A DNA stretch of 64,000 nucleotides. Source: Phocoenobacter atlanticus subsp. cyclopteri (GTDB lineage Bacteria; Pseudomonadota; Gammaproteobacteria; Enterobacterales; Pasteurellaceae). Location: assembly GCF_018343795.1 (NCBI RefSeq), contig NZ_CP074346.1, forward strand, positions 1,860,001 to 1,924,000. Direction: 5' to 3'. Below the pieces are notes generated by a model that had not been told where the DNA came from, searched no databases, and was given only the letters and a program-made list of their open reading frames with translations. This document shows positions 42,398-55,954 of this stretch, piece by piece. Numbering within the stretch: position 1 is the first letter of the stretch; each line of letters begins with the position of its first letter. The translations under genes were made by a program, and so were the position numbers.

Positions 42398-43585
42398 ATG
42401 GATTATAAAACATTAAATAGCAATTTATATGAATTAAAACTCGATGGTGCTCAATACACCATCGACGAGGTGGCTCAACAACCAAATTGTTGGCGACAAA
42501 TCAAGGACTTGTTAGATCAGCAAGATCCTGCGTTATATCAACTTATTGCAAAAACCTTAAACAATCCTACCGCTTACATAACATTCTGCGGTGCGGGAAC
42601 CTCAGCTTATGTGGGTGATGTATTAGCAGATGCTATTCAGCAATTTGCCAAAGCACGAGTCCGCTCTGTTCCTACTACGGATATTGTAAGTCGTCCTAAC
42701 TATTATTTTGATTCAGAAAGTGAAGGGATTGTTTTTGCATTTGGTCGTTCAGGCAATAGTGCAGAAAGTGTAGATACCGCAGATAAAGTATCGCAACTTG
42801 CACCGAAAGTGCATCAAATAAACGTGACTTGTAACCCAAATGGTGAATTAGCAAAACGTAATGATAGCCACAACCACGTTTGTTTAATGCCACCAGAAAC
42901 CCACGATAAAAGTTTTGTAATGACATCAAGTTTCTCAACAATGTTGTTATTTACATTCCAATTAGTCAACCGTGCTGCAGGTCGTCCGTTAGCTGATTTA
43001 AATTTGGTAGCAGATTGTGCAGAAGACTGGTGTAAGCGGTTACTTTCTTCAGACTTTTTGCAAAAAATTCCAACTTCAGAACGTTTAGTTTATTTAGGTT
43101 CTAATACCTTATTTGGTGCAGCAAAAGAGTCTGCATTAAAAGCTTTAGAAATGACAGGTGGAAAAGTTGTCACCCTTACTGAAACTTCTCTTGGCTTTAG
43201 ACACGGTCCTAAATCTATTGTTGATGAAACCACTACAGCTTGTGTTTTTGTTAGTAATAATGAATACACCTCACGTTTTGACCGTGATATTGCAATTGAA
43301 TTGCTTTCAGACAACAAATGTAAGCAAGTGATAGTGATTGCAACACAACGTATTGCAGATCAATTATTGCAAAAATTTGGTCACAACTCACCGCTTGAGT
43401 TGATTGTTTTACCAGATAATTTGGTTGATGCTGATGATGTATTACTTGCACCACTTGGTGTATTAGTATCTCAAATTATCGGCTTAACATTAAGTGTTAC
43501 CTTTGATATTTCACCAGATAATCCTTGCCCAACTGGAGAGGTGAATCGAGTAGTTCAAGGTGTTACATTGTACGAATTCAAATAA
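42398..43585 (+). CDS. agaS: Galactosamine-6-phosphate deaminase/isomerase
   Basis: Two SIS (sugar isomerase) domains, 395 residues. The first has TFCGAGTSAYVGDVLA and FGRSGNSAESVDTA; the second has YLGSNTLFGAAKESALKALE and ETSLGFRHGPKS. AgaS converts galactosamine-6-phosphate to tagatose-6-phosphate and ammonia. It starts 14 bp after kbaZ, behind AAGGGAG, and precedes the PTS genes. Confidence 0.93.
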   Translation: MDYKTLNSNLYELKLDGAQYTIDEVAQQPNCWRQIKDLLDQQDPALYQLIAKTLNNPTAYITFCGAGTSAYVGDVLADAIQQFAKARVRSVPTTDIVSRPNYYFDSESEGIVFAFGRSGNSAESVDTADKVSQLAPKVHQINVTCNPNGELAKRNDSHNHVCLMPPETHDKSFVMTSSFSTMLLFTFQLVNRAAGRPLADLNLVADCAEDWCKRLLSSDFLQKIPTSERLVYLGSNTLFGAAKESALKALEMTGGKVVTLTETSLGFRHGPKSIVDETTTACVFVSNNEYTSRFDRDIAIELLSDNKCKQVIVIATQRIADQLLQKFGHNSPLELIVLPDNLVDADDVLLAPLGVLVSQIIGLTLSVTFDISPDNPCPTGEVNRVVQGVTLYEFK

Positions 43586-43608
43586 TAAATAACAAAAGGA
43601 GGTCGATA

Positions 43609-44082
43609 ATGCCAAATATTTTAGCAACTAGAATTGACAACCGTCTTGTTCATGGACAAGTTGGAATGACTTGGACAAGCTGGTTAGGGGCTAATTTAGT
43701 ACTTGTTGCAGATGATATTCTTGCAGAAGATAAGGTGCAACAAAATTTAATGGATATGGTGTTAGCTGATGGTGTGCAATCTCGTTACTTTAGTGTTCAA
43801 AAGACTATTGACGTGATTCATAAAGCATCACCAAAACAAAAAATATTTCTTGTTTGTCGTACACCACAAACAGTATTAGCCTTAGTAGAGGGAGGTGTTC
43901 CAATTACTGCAGTAAATGTGGGTAATCTTCACTTTGCTGAAGGCAAAAAACAAATCGATAAAACCATTAGTGTGACAGAAGACGATATTCGTTGCTTTAA
44001 GGCACTGGTGGAAAAGGGTATTCCTTGTACTATTCAAGGTATTCCTGCCGATGCTAAAAAAGACATTTTGTCATTACTTTAA
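43609..44082 (+). CDS. agaV: PTS system IIB component, mannose family (GalNAc type)
   Basis: Cytoplasmic phosphotransfer protein, 157 residues. RIDNRLVHGQVGMTW carries the phosphorylated His15. It passes phosphate from IIA to the incoming sugar. The start is the ATG at 43609 with the strong AAAGGAGG site; a longer frame reaching back into agaS has no such site. Whether it corresponds to AgaV (GalNAc) or AgaB (galactosamine) cannot be settled by eye; the presence of agaA favours GalNAc. Confidence 0.9.
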   Translation: MPNILATRIDNRLVHGQVGMTWTSWLGANLVLVADDILAEDKVQQNLMDMVLADGVQSRYFSVQKTIDVIHKASPKQKIFLVCRTPQTVLALVEGGVPITAVNVGNLHFAEGKKQIDKTISVTEDDIRCFKALVEKGIPCTIQGIPADAKKDILSLL

Positions 44083-44119
44083 TTTTAACTTAATCTTAAC
44101 TTTTAATTAGGAGAATGCT

Positions 44120-44911
44120 ATGGAAGTTGTTACTGACGTCAGTTTGATGCAAGCTTTACTGATAGCGATTTTTGCAGGTATTGCGGGTATCGATTTATTT
44201 AACGTACTTACACATATCCACCGTCCAATTATTACAGGTCCAATTGTGGGTCTAATTCTAGGTAAACCAGAAGCAGGTTTAGTTGCTGGTGCAACCTTTG
44301 AATTAATGTGGATGGGACTTGTTCCTCTTGCAGGAGCTCAGCCACCTAACGTGGTACTTGGTGGTATTATTGGTACTGCATTTGCTCTTGTAACAGGGCA
44401 AACAGCAGAACAAGCAATTTTAGTTGCTGTACCATTTGCTATCTTTGTACAAATCTGTATCACTTTATTGTTTACCGTTTATTCACCATTAATGAGTGTG
44501 GCGGATCGTTATGCAAAAAATCTTAACTTTGCGGGTATTGCAAACCTTAACTATTTAGGTATGACAATCTTGTTCTTCTTCTACTCAATTATTGCTTTTG
44601 CAGTAATTTATTTTGGAGCAGAAGCAGCACAAGGTTTTGTTAAATTAATTCCTAAATGGGTAACTGATGGTTTAGGTTTTGCAGGTGGTTTAATGCCAGC
44701 TATCGGTTTTGGTATCTTATTGAATATTATGCTTAAAAAACAATATGTTGCTTATTTCATCTTAGGTTTCTTATTGTCAGCATACTTCAAACAGCCATTG
44801 CTTGCAATTGCACTAATTGGTTTAGTATTCGCATTAATCGAATTCTTTATCCGTGGAGATGCACCAGCAGAAGGTGGTCATTCAACTGAAACTGAAGAAG
44901 AGGGAATTTAA
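44120..44911 (+). CDS. agaW: PTS system IIC component, mannose family
   Basis: Membrane permease subunit, 263 residues, with about seven hydrophobic segments. Typical IIC-Man features are GIAGIDLFNVLTHIHRPI, GLILGKPEAGLVAGATFELM and GLVPLAGAQPPNVVLGGIIG. It forms the translocation complex with the IID protein encoded one base downstream. The ATG follows TAGGAGAATGCT. Confidence 0.92.
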   Translation: MEVVTDVSLMQALLIAIFAGIAGIDLFNVLTHIHRPIITGPIVGLILGKPEAGLVAGATFELMWMGLVPLAGAQPPNVVLGGIIGTAFALVTGQTAEQAILVAVPFAIFVQICITLLFTVYSPLMSVADRYAKNLNFAGIANLNYLGMTILFFFYSIIAFAVIYFGAEAAQGFVKLIPKWVTDGLGFAGGLMPAIGFGILLNIMLKKQYVAYFILGFLLSAYFKQPLLAIALIGLVFALIEFFIRGDAPAEGGHSTETEEEGI

Positions 44912-44912
44912 G

Positions 44913-45827
44913 ATGACAGATATGAATAAAACTGTTGATCCAGATGTTTATGAAGATCAAACTAAACAAAAAGTCATTACTAACAAAGATATTTCTAAAA
45001 TGGCTTGGCGTTCACTATTCTTACAAGCAAGTTTTAACTATGAGCGTATGCAAGCAAATGGTTGGTTATATACTATTTTACCAAGTTTACGCAAAATTCA
45101 TAAAAATGAAGAAGACTTGAAAAAATCAATGGGAATGCACCTTGAGTTCTTTAATACTCATCCATTCTTAGTAACCTTTATTTCTGGTCTTGTACTTGCA
45201 ATGGAAGAATCAAAAGAACGTGTTTCAACGATTCGTGCAATTAAAATCTCAACAATGGGACCAGGTGGTGGTATCGGTGATGCGGTATTCTGGTTAACCT
45301 TACTTTCTATCTGTGGTGGTGTGGGGGCTTCCTTCTCACTAAATGGTTCTTGGCTTGGTCCTATTTTCTTCTTAGTGGCATTTAACCTTGTACACTTCGG
45401 TTTACGTTTTGGTTTAGCAAGCTATGGTTATAAAATGGGGGTTTCAGCCATTGCTAACCTGAAAGAGCAAACCAAACGGCTTGGTCACGCAGCGTCCATT
45501 GTGGGGTTAACCGTAATCGGTGCGATGACAGCAAGTTATGTTCGCTTAGAAGCTGGATTACAAATGATTCGCCATGTACCAGGGGTTGAAAAACCTTATA
45601 TATATACTTTACAAGGCGACTTAATTGATCCAATTATGCCTAAGCTATTACCATTATTATGGACGCTAATGATTTTATGGCGTATTAAGAAAGGGGATAG
45701 TGCATTACGTTTAGTAACTTTCACTGTAGTCTTTGGTCTAGTTTGTACTTTAATTCCAGTGTTAGTGAAAATGATGTTCGGTGTTGATATTATCGACCCA
45801 GCAGTATTAGCAACACGTATGAGTTAA
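44913..45827 (+). CDS. agaE: PTS system IID component, mannose family
   Basis: Second membrane subunit, 304 residues from the ATG at 44913, which lies one base past the IIC stop, with GAGGG upstream. Family features are DISKMAWRSLFLQASFNYER, MGMHLEFFNTHPFL, ISTMGPGGGIGDAVFWLTLL and a C-terminal membrane helix. It works with IIC to transport N-acetylgalactosamine or galactosamine while it is phosphorylated. Confidence 0.93.
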   Translation: MTDMNKTVDPDVYEDQTKQKVITNKDISKMAWRSLFLQASFNYERMQANGWLYTILPSLRKIHKNEEDLKKSMGMHLEFFNTHPFLVTFISGLVLAMEESKERVSTIRAIKISTMGPGGGIGDAVFWLTLLSICGGVGASFSLNGSWLGPIFFLVAFNLVHFGLRFGLASYGYKMGVSAIANLKEQTKRLGHAASIVGLTVIGAMTASYVRLEAGLQMIRHVPGVEKPYIYTLQGDLIDPIMPKLLPLLWTLMILWRIKKGDSALRLVTFTVVFGLVCTLIPVLVKMMFGVDIIDPAVLATRMS

Positions 45828-45846
45828 TCTTAGCGAGTAAGTAATA

Positions 45847-45884
45847 AAAAAGGGGTAAATGATGAGAATCTTTTTCCCCTTTTT
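45847..45884 (+). terminator. Terminator-like hairpin between IID and IIA genes
   Basis: AAAAAGGGG (45847-45855) pairs with CCCCTTTTT (45876-45884) around a 20-base loop. The U-rich right arm makes this look like an internal terminator or attenuator, which would lower agaF-agaA expression relative to the transporter genes. Confidence 0.6.
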
Positions 45885-45925
45885 CAATTTTAAACAAAAT
45901 AAACTTTTTATTACGGGAGCAGAAT

Positions 45926-46354
45926 ATGACTATCGGTATTATTGTTTGTGGACACGGGCATTTTGCAACAGGGATTACTTCAACATTAGAATTAGTTGCA
46001 GGTGAGCAAGAAGATTATAAAGCAGTAGATTTTGATGGAAGTTGTGATTTTGGTGTATTACTCAAGCAAGCCGTTGAAGAATTAAATTGTGAAAAATTAA
46101 TTTTCTTCACAGATATTCTAGGGGGAACACCATTCAGACAAGCTTCAATGATTGCTGCTCAACGAAAAAATTGTGAAGTTGTGACTGGCACAACAGCACA
46201 AATGTTAATTGAAGCTTGCCTAGAAAGAGATGATTATGATAATTTAAGCGATAGTATCAACACGCTTATTGATAGTGCTCGCCAAGGAATAACAAGTTTT
46301 GCACTACAAATGAGCAACAATCAAAATAATCAAACCGATGATGACGGTATTTAA
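45926..46354 (+). CDS. agaF: PTS system IIA component, mannose family
   Basis: Phosphocarrier that receives phosphate from HPr, 142 residues. The phosphorylated residue is His10 in IIVCGHGHFATG. FTDILGGTPFRQAS is the second conserved block. It follows a hairpin after the IID gene and is 18 bp before agaA. The C-terminal tail is rich in N, Q and D. Confidence 0.93.
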   Translation: MTIGIIVCGHGHFATGITSTLELVAGEQEDYKAVDFDGSCDFGVLLKQAVEELNCEKLIFFTDILGGTPFRQASMIAAQRKNCEVVTGTTAQMLIEACLERDDYDNLSDSINTLIDSARQGITSFALQMSNNQNNQTDDDGI

Positions 46355-46372
46355 CTAACGGATGGAAAAATA

Positions 46373-47488
46373 ATGATTTACTATCAAAATGCAGCCATAT
46401 TTGATGGCAACAACTTATTATATGGGCATAGTTTGGCGGTGGAAGGTGATCGCACTATTGCTGTTATACCTAATGAAAACGTTCCTCAAGATGCTAAAAT
46501 CATTCAACTAAAAGGTGGAATTCTTACACCTGGTTATGTTGAATTACAAGCAAATGGTGGCGGTGGCGTACTATTTAATGATGAGCCAAATATTGAAGGT
46601 TTAAAAACAATTATAGCAGCACACCGTAAATTTGGTACAGTGGCTATATTACCCACTTTTATCACAGACACCCCTGAAAAATTAGAGCAAGGTTTGACCG
46701 CTATTCAAGAAGGGATTAAACAAAATTTACACGGCTTAATTGGTGGACATTTTGAAGGTCCTTTTATCAGCTTAGAGAAAAAAGGGACGCACCAACCTGC
46801 TTATATTCGCAAACCGACTAAAGAAGACTACGATCGTTATGCAAAAGAAGGGTTAGGCAATAGCCTAGTCACTGTTGCACCAGAACAAGTCCCTGCTGAC
46901 TTTATCAAGCATCTTGTTGATCACGGTTTCAAGGTAAATGCAGGTCATACAATGGCACAAAAAGAAGATATGTTACGTGCATATAGTATGGGTTTGAGTG
47001 GGGTAACACATTTATATAATGCAATGCCACCACTTCAAGGCAGAGAGCCCGCCGTAATTGGTACAGCGTGCACATTAGGCTTATATTGTGGCGTGATCGT
47101 GGATGGTGTTCACAGTGATCCATTCTCATTAAAAACGGCTTATAAATTGCTTGGAAAAGATCGTTTACACCTTGTGACTGACAGTATGCACACTATCGGT
47201 GTAGAAGGCATTGAATCTTTTGATCTAATGGGACAAAAAGTGTTTGTACAAGGTAATAAATTAGTGAATGAAAATGGTTCACTCGCAGGTGCACACGTCA
47301 CAATGGAAGAAAATGTGAAAAACGCACTAAAATTTATGCAAGCAAGTGTAGTTGATGTTTTAACAATGGCAATAACTACTCCAGCTAAACATATTGGTCG
47401 AGAAGATTTAGCCACTATTATTAACCGAGAAATGCGTGATATTTTGTACTTAGATGATGAATTAAGTTTACAAGAATTACCAAACTAA
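46373..47488 (+). CDS. agaA: N-acetylgalactosamine-6-phosphate deacetylase
   Basis: NagA-type amidohydrolase, 371 residues; removes acetate from GalNAc-6-phosphate to give galactosamine-6-phosphate, the substrate of AgaS. Metal and substrate motifs are GHFEGPFISLEKKGTHQ (Glu ligand), VNAGHTMA (His), GVTHLYNAMPPLQGREP (His), DGVHSDP and VTDSMHTIG (catalytic Asp). NagA itself is the close alternative, but the setting within aga genes argues for AgaA. A hairpin follows about 75 bp after the stop. Confidence 0.88.
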   Translation: MIYYQNAAIFDGNNLLYGHSLAVEGDRTIAVIPNENVPQDAKIIQLKGGILTPGYVELQANGGGGVLFNDEPNIEGLKTIIAAHRKFGTVAILPTFITDTPEKLEQGLTAIQEGIKQNLHGLIGGHFEGPFISLEKKGTHQPAYIRKPTKEDYDRYAKEGLGNSLVTVAPEQVPADFIKHLVDHGFKVNAGHTMAQKEDMLRAYSMGLSGVTHLYNAMPPLQGREPAVIGTACTLGLYCGVIVDGVHSDPFSLKTAYKLLGKDRLHLVTDSMHTIGVEGIESFDLMGQKVFVQGNKLVNENGSLAGAHVTMEENVKNALKFMQASVVDVLTMAITTPAKHIGREDLATIINREMRDILYLDDELSLQELPN

Positions 47489-47563
47489 GCGGTCAGATAT
47501 TTAAACATATTTGCAAAATGAGACTTACACGACACTATCCCACAAACTGTGTAAGTTCTAAAA

Positions 47564-47593
47564 ATAGGGTTCAGGGTTGTCCTTGAATCCTAT
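47564..47593. other. Hairpin in the agaA-rrn spacer
   Basis: ATAGGGTTCAGGG (47564-47576) pairs with CCTTGAATCCTAT (47581-47593) over 13 positions, two of them G-U when read on the plus strand, with the loop TTGT. It may define the aga mRNA end. A smaller ACTTACAC/GTGTAAGT stem lies just before it (47523-47556). No coding sequence is seen between 47489 and 47685. Confidence 0.5.
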
Positions 47594-47685
47594 CTCCAAA
47601 AATAGTCAAAAATTGATTTAAAATCAAGCCTCAATTTCTATCCATTTTGTCCTTTATACCCTATTTTTCACTTTCTTTTAAATAC

Positions 47686-47715
47686 AAAAAAGGCGTAACT
47701 ATTTCTAGTTACGGC
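47686..47715 (-). terminator. Terminator of the rrn operon
   Basis: On the minus strand GCCGTAACTA-GAAA-TAGTTACGCC (one mismatch) is followed by TTTTTT. It lies 18 bp beyond the 5S gene. Confidence 0.85.
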
Positions 47716-47732
47716 TCTTTCTTCTTATAAAA

Positions 47733-47848
47733 CCCTGATGGTGTCCTACTCTCACATAGGGAGACCCTACACTACCATCGGCGTTACAACTTTTCACTTC
47801 TGAGTTCGGTATGGAATCAGGTGGTTCCGCTGCACTATGGCCATCAGG
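47733..47848 (-). rRNA. rrf: 5S ribosomal RNA
   Basis: About 116 bases. The terminal stem pairs CCTGATGGCC with CCATCAGG near the ends. Core segments CGAACTCAGAAGTGAAA and GTAGTGTAGGGTCTCCC are characteristic. It is the last gene of the rrn operon, about 160 bp after 23S. The exact ends are uncertain by a few bases. Confidence 0.94.
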
Positions 47849-47962
47849 AATATTCTTTTCTGTTAATGTCACTTCTACATAACACTAACTCTATATTCTC
47901 TAAATTAAAAACAAGCTTCTACTTTAACTTTCTTAAACTTCAAACTCCAACCTTACAGTCTT

Positions 47963-47988
47963 CTGTCTTCCGTCCTCTGTCTTCTGAA
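47963..47988. repeat. Repeat shared by both 23S spacers, copy in the 23S-5S spacer
   Basis: A 26-base pyrimidine-rich element (CTGTCTTCCGTCCTCTGTCT, then TCTGAA). It matches 51194-51219, in the tRNA-Ala-23S spacer, at 24 of 26 positions in the same orientation. Confidence 0.7.
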
Positions 47989-47996
47989 ACAAAAAC

Positions 47997-48011
47997 ACTT
48001 GAGTGTTGTAT

Positions 48012-48018
<7 letters not shown>
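47997..48018 (-). other. Pre-23S processing stem, 3' arm
   Basis: This segment is complementary to 51017-51037 across the 23S gene (CTTAACCATACAA pairs with TTGTATGGTTAAG, then CTCAAGT with ACTTGAG). It forms the long stalk that RNase III cleaves to release pre-23S rRNA. Confidence 0.75.
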
Positions 48019-51023
<3,005 letters not shown>

Positions 51024-51193
51024 ATACAACCTCAAGTATTCTTAAAATAAATCAAAGAAAACCTAACGTTGTTACATTAAACAACTCAAGTTCGTATGTT
51101 GCTTTTGTTCAACATACTATTTTTTAGTTTCTTACTCAGACTTCTTCTCAAAAAACAGCCACTTTAACAAATTACAGTTTTAATTCCTGTCAT

Positions 51194-51219
51194 CTGTCTT
51201 CCATACTCTGTCTTCTGAA
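51194..51219. repeat. Repeat shared by both 23S spacers, copy in the tRNA-Ala-23S spacer
   Basis: Same 26-base element as 47963-47988 with two differences (CCATACTC instead of CCGTCCTC in the middle). Confidence 0.7.
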
Positions 51220-51254
51220 CTTGAAAGTCTTCAGTTTTCAGCTTGTTTCCAATT

Positions 51255-51266
51255 TTTTAAAGAACA
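51255..51266 (-). promoter_or_regulatory. boxA antitermination element before 23S
   Basis: On the minus strand TGTTCTTTAAAA resembles boxA (TGCTCTTTAACA), the NusB/S10 binding site that normally recurs in the spacer ahead of 23S. Confidence 0.65.
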
Positions 51267-51370
51267 AATATAACAAAACACTTAACGTGCTTCATCATTG
51301 CTAAATCAACTTATAAATATAAAATTTACTAACTATTTATTACTTATAAATTTACTTAGCAATGATGAAT

Positions 51371-51446
51371 TGGTGGAGATAAGCGGGATCGAACCGCTGA
51401 CCTCCTGCGTGCAAGGCAGGCGCTCTCCCAGCTGAGCTATATCCCC
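51371..51446 (-). tRNA. tRNA-Ala (TGC)
   Basis: The acceptor arms GGGGATA and TATCTCC pair (one G-U-type position), followed by A and an encoded CCA. The anticodon TGC is at 51411-51413 (minus). Length is 76 bases; located in the 16S-23S spacer. Confidence 0.97.
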
Positions 51447-51482
51447 AATACATCACTATCATTTCTAACCACACTCAATGAG

Positions 51483-51559
<77 letters not shown>

Positions 51560-51640
51560 AGAAATGATGTCTTTTGTCTCTTTTGTCTCTTATTCCTCTA
51601 TCAAACAATCTGTGTGAGCACTCATTGTCGCTTATTCAGG

Positions 51641-53180
<1,540 letters not shown>

Positions 53181-53319
53181 AAAAGTTTAATCGCTCAATA
53201 AACTGACATAGAATTTTTATTAAATAAATTTTCAGTGACACTTATTAAGACTTCTTTATTTCAAATATTTTTTTCAAATAAGTCAATCAACAAGTGCCCA
53301 CACAGATTGTCTGATAAAT

Positions 53320-53331
53320 TGTTAAAGAGCA
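53320..53331 (-). promoter_or_regulatory. boxA of the rrn leader
   Basis: TGCTCTTTAACA on the minus strand, an exact boxA, about 140 bp upstream of 16S. It directs NusB-dependent antitermination. Confidence 0.85.
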
Positions 53332-53389
53332 AAAAACAACGACGCACCTAGCAAAATCTTTCACAACAGTGCGTCATTGTGTGTGGCGT

Positions 53390-53417
53390 ATTATAGAGAT
53401 TTTTAAAGGCGACGCAA
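53390..53417 (-). promoter_or_regulatory. rrn P1 promoter
   Basis: On the minus strand TTGCGT (53417-53412), a 16-bp spacer and TATAAT (53395-53390) are followed by the GC-rich discriminator ACGCCACAC. This is the hallmark layout of stringently controlled rrn promoters. Confidence 0.85.
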
Positions 53418-53492
53418 GTACTTTTTGGAAAAATATTTAATTTTTTTGCTATCCGATGTTTTTTAATTCAATTTGTAGATTTTTTGTAAAAA

Positions 53493-54278
53493 TTATAGAA
53501 GATCTAACCGCTTAAATCCTTTTTTTATCATTATCATTTCGTGATTTTTTTTACTTTTTGTGACTTGAGTACAGTAAGATATGTTGTCAAAAGCCTTTTT
53601 ATTTTCTATTTTTTTACTTTTTAATAAAAATTCTACTCTGTTTGCAATGGCTTTTCCTGAATCGACAAAGTTTTTTACATTTGGAAGAAGTAGTTGCAAC
53701 TCTTTTTTTACCACTGGAAAATGCGTACAACCCAATATAACCGTATCTAATTCTAAATTTCCCTGCCAAGGAATTATGATTTTTTGTAATTCATTTATAT
53801 CAACATTATTTGTTTTCATTTTTTCTTCAGCTAATTCTACAAGATCTGTTGAACCAATTTTTTCTATCACACATCCTTTTGCATACTTATCAATAAGATC
53901 TTGAACATAAGATCGATTAATTGTCCCCTTCGTAGCAAGCAAGCCTATTACTTTTGTTTGTGAAATCTGTGCTGCTGGTTTTATCGCTGGCACAGTCCCG
54001 ACTACATCTATATCAAATTTTTCTCTTAATATTGGTAACACCACTGTACTCGCTGTATTACAAGCCACGACTATCAAATCAAGCGGTAACTTATCTATCA
54101 CTTTTTGCACTATTTTTTCTGCTCTTTGTATTAATTCTATTTCTGTTTTTTCAGAATAAGGAAAGTAAGCATTATCAAAACAATATATATAGTGAGCATT
54201 CGGTAGCTTTTTTTGAATTTCATCATAAATGGTCAATCCTCCCATTCCTGAATCATAAATTAAAATTGTTGGTTTCAT
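53493..54278 (-). CDS. murI: Glutamate racemase
   Basis: Makes D-glutamate for peptidoglycan. It has 261 residues. The two catalytic cysteines are in VACNTAST (Cys73) and LGCTHFPVV (Cys184). The N-terminus ILIYDSGMGGLT carries the conserved Asp-Ser. It lies immediately upstream of the rrn operon on the same strand, as murI does beside rrnB in E. coli. The C-terminus is lysine-rich and slightly degenerate. Confidence 0.93.
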   Translation of the reverse strand: MKPTILIYDSGMGGLTIYDEIQKKLPNAHYIYCFDNAYFPYSEKTEIELIQRAEKIVQKVIDKLPLDLIVVACNTASTVVLPILREKFDIDVVGTVPAIKPAAQISQTKVIGLLATKGTINRSYVQDLIDKYAKGCVIEKIGSTDLVELAEEKMKTNNVDINELQKIIIPWQGNLELDTVILGCTHFPVVKKELQLLLPNVKNFVDSGKAIANRVEFLLKSKKIENKKAFDNISYCTQVTKSKKNHEMIMIKKGFKRLDLL

Positions 54279-54340
54279 ATTATTTTTATAAAAAGAGGTT
54301 GTTGCACGTAATACTACTCTTTTATTTTATTGCATTCAAA

Positions 54341-54369
54341 TTGAGTGTATAGCTTTCATTCAATAAAAT
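54341..54369 (+). promoter_or_regulatory. Predicted ilvC promoter
   Basis: TTGAGT (54341-54346), a 17-bp spacer and TAAAAT (54364-54369), about 72 bp before ilvC. The E. coli arrangement with a divergent ilvY activator is not present; murI is divergent instead. Confidence 0.45.
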
Positions 54370-54440
54370 AATATGCTTTAATTAAATTTAAAGTTTTAAT
54401 AACACAACACTTACAACAATAAAACAAACAGGAGAATGAT

Positions 54441-55922
54441 ATGAGTAACTATTTTAATACATTAAATTTACGTCAACAGTTAGATCAATTAGGTCACTGC
54501 CGTTTTATGGAGCGTGATGAATTTGTTAATGGTGTAAATATTTTAAAGGGTAAAAGAATTGTCATTATTGGTTGTGGAGCTCAAGGTTTAAACCAAGGGT
54601 TAAATATGCGTGATTCTGGTTTAGATATTAGTTATGCCTTACGCCAAGCAGCTATTGATGAAAAACGTTTATCTTTTCAACGAGCAACTGAACATAAATT
54701 TCAGGTTGGTACTTATGAGCAATTGATTCCTACAGCTGATTTAGTCATTAACTTAACACCTGATAAACAGCACTCCAGTGTAATTGCAGATATTATGCCA
54801 CTAATGAAACAAGGTGCTTCTCTTGGTTATTCACATGGTATGAATATTGTAGAAGTGGGTGAAAAAATTCGTGATGATATTACTGTTGTGATGGTCGCAC
54901 CAAAATGTCCAGGGACAGAAGTTCGTGAGGAATATAAAAGAGGCTTTGGTGTGCCAACATTAATTGCGGTTCACCCTGAAAATGATCCTAAAGAAGAAGG
55001 ATTTGAAATTGCCAAAGCTTGGGCGGTAGCAACTGGTGGTCATAAGGCAGGCGTATTAGAATCTTCATTTGTAGCTGAAGTAAAATCAGACTTAATGGGT
55101 GAACAAACTATTCTTTGTGGAATGTTACAAGCTGGTTCTATTGTTTGTTATAACAAATTAGTAGCTGAAGGTAAAGATCCTGCCTATGCGGGTAAATTAA
55201 TTCAATATGGTTGGGAAGTGATTACTGAAGCCTTAAAACAAGGCGGTATTACTTTAATGATGGATCGCCTTTCTAACTCAGCAAAATTACGTGCTTTCAC
55301 CTTATCACAAAATATTAAGCAACATTTTGCACCTCTGTTTGAAAAACATATGGATGATATTATTAGTGGTGAATTTTCAGCAGCAATGATGCAAGATTGG
55401 CAAAATAATGATGCTAATTTATTAAAGTGGCGTGAAGAAACAGGGAAAACAGCCTTTGAAAATGCACCTGATGGCAGTAACATTCAGATTACTGAACAAG
55501 AATACTTTGATAATGGCATTCTTATGGTAGCAATGATTAAAGCGGGTGTTGAATTAGCTTTTGATACTATGGTTGCAACAGGTATTTATGAAGAGTCTGC
55601 TTATTATGAATCGTTACACGAATTACCATTAATTGCGAATACGGTTGCTCGTAAACGTTTATATGAAATGAATGTCGTTATTTCTGATACAGCTGAATAT
55701 GGTAACTATTTATTTGCGAATGCTGCTGTTCCTTTATTTGAACAATATATTATGCCAACTTTAGTAAAAGGTGATTTAGGTGAAGCTACACCAGAAATAG
55801 AAATTGATAATATAACATTGAATGCAGTAAATGATGCTATTCGCCAACACCCTATTGAATTTATTGGTAAAGAATTACGTAGTTATATGACTGATATGCA
55901 ACGTATTGCATCAAATGGTTAA
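54441..55922 (+). CDS. ilvC: Ketol-acid reductoisomerase (class II)
   Basis: NADPH-dependent second step of valine and isoleucine synthesis. It has 493 residues, the long class II form with a duplicated C-terminal knotted domain. The nucleotide motif is [19 protein letters not shown] near residue 38, followed by LRQ. Metal and substrate ligands lie in [14 protein letters not shown] (Asp, Glu) and the later [20 protein letters not shown]. The ATG follows AGGAGAATGAT. It stands 32 bp before ilvA. Confidence 0.97.
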   Translation: MSNYFNTLNLRQQLDQLGHCRFMERDEFVNGVNILKGKRIVIIGCGAQGLNQGLNMRDSGLDISYALRQAAIDEKRLSFQRATEHKFQVGTYEQLIPTADLVINLTPDKQHSSVIADIMPLMKQGASLGYSHGMNIVEVGEKIRDDITVVMVAPKCPGTEVREEYKRGFGVPTLIAVHPENDPKEEGFEIAKAWAVATGGHKAGVLESSFVAEVKSDLMGEQTILCGMLQAGSIVCYNKLVAEGKDPAYAGKLIQYGWEVITEALKQGGITLMMDRLSNSAKLRAFTLSQNIKQHFAPLFEKHMDDIISGEFSAAMMQDWQNNDANLLKWREETGKTAFENAPDGSNIQITEQEYFDNGILMVAMIKAGVELAFDTMVATGIYEESAYYESLHELPLIANTVARKRLYEMNVVISDTAEYGNYLFANAAVPLFEQYIMPTLVKGDLGEATPEIEIDNITLNAVNDAIRQHPIEFIGKELRSYMTDMQRIASNG

Positions 55923-55954
55923 TGATATTATAAGTTCTAAGATATGGAGATAAA

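Larger units (their letters stand above)
51024..51370 (-). other. tRNA-Ala to 23S internal transcribed spacer
   Basis: This 347-bp stretch has no gene. It contains the 5' arm of the pre-23S stem (to 51037), a 26-base repeat shared with the 23S-5S spacer (51194-51219) and a boxA-like element (51255-51266). Confidence 0.85.
53181..53492 (-). promoter_or_regulatory. rrn leader and upstream region
   Basis: This 312-bp gene-free stretch holds the rrn leader (with boxA at 53320-53331), the P1 promoter (53390-53417), an AT-rich UP-element-like segment from 53418, and an uptake-type motif (AACCGCTT) near the murI stop. Confidence 0.8.

Noticed and set aside
43525-43608. Longer start for the IIB gene, inside agaS
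   Set aside because: The added residues are not family-like, and a strong AAAGGAGG precedes the ATG at 43609.
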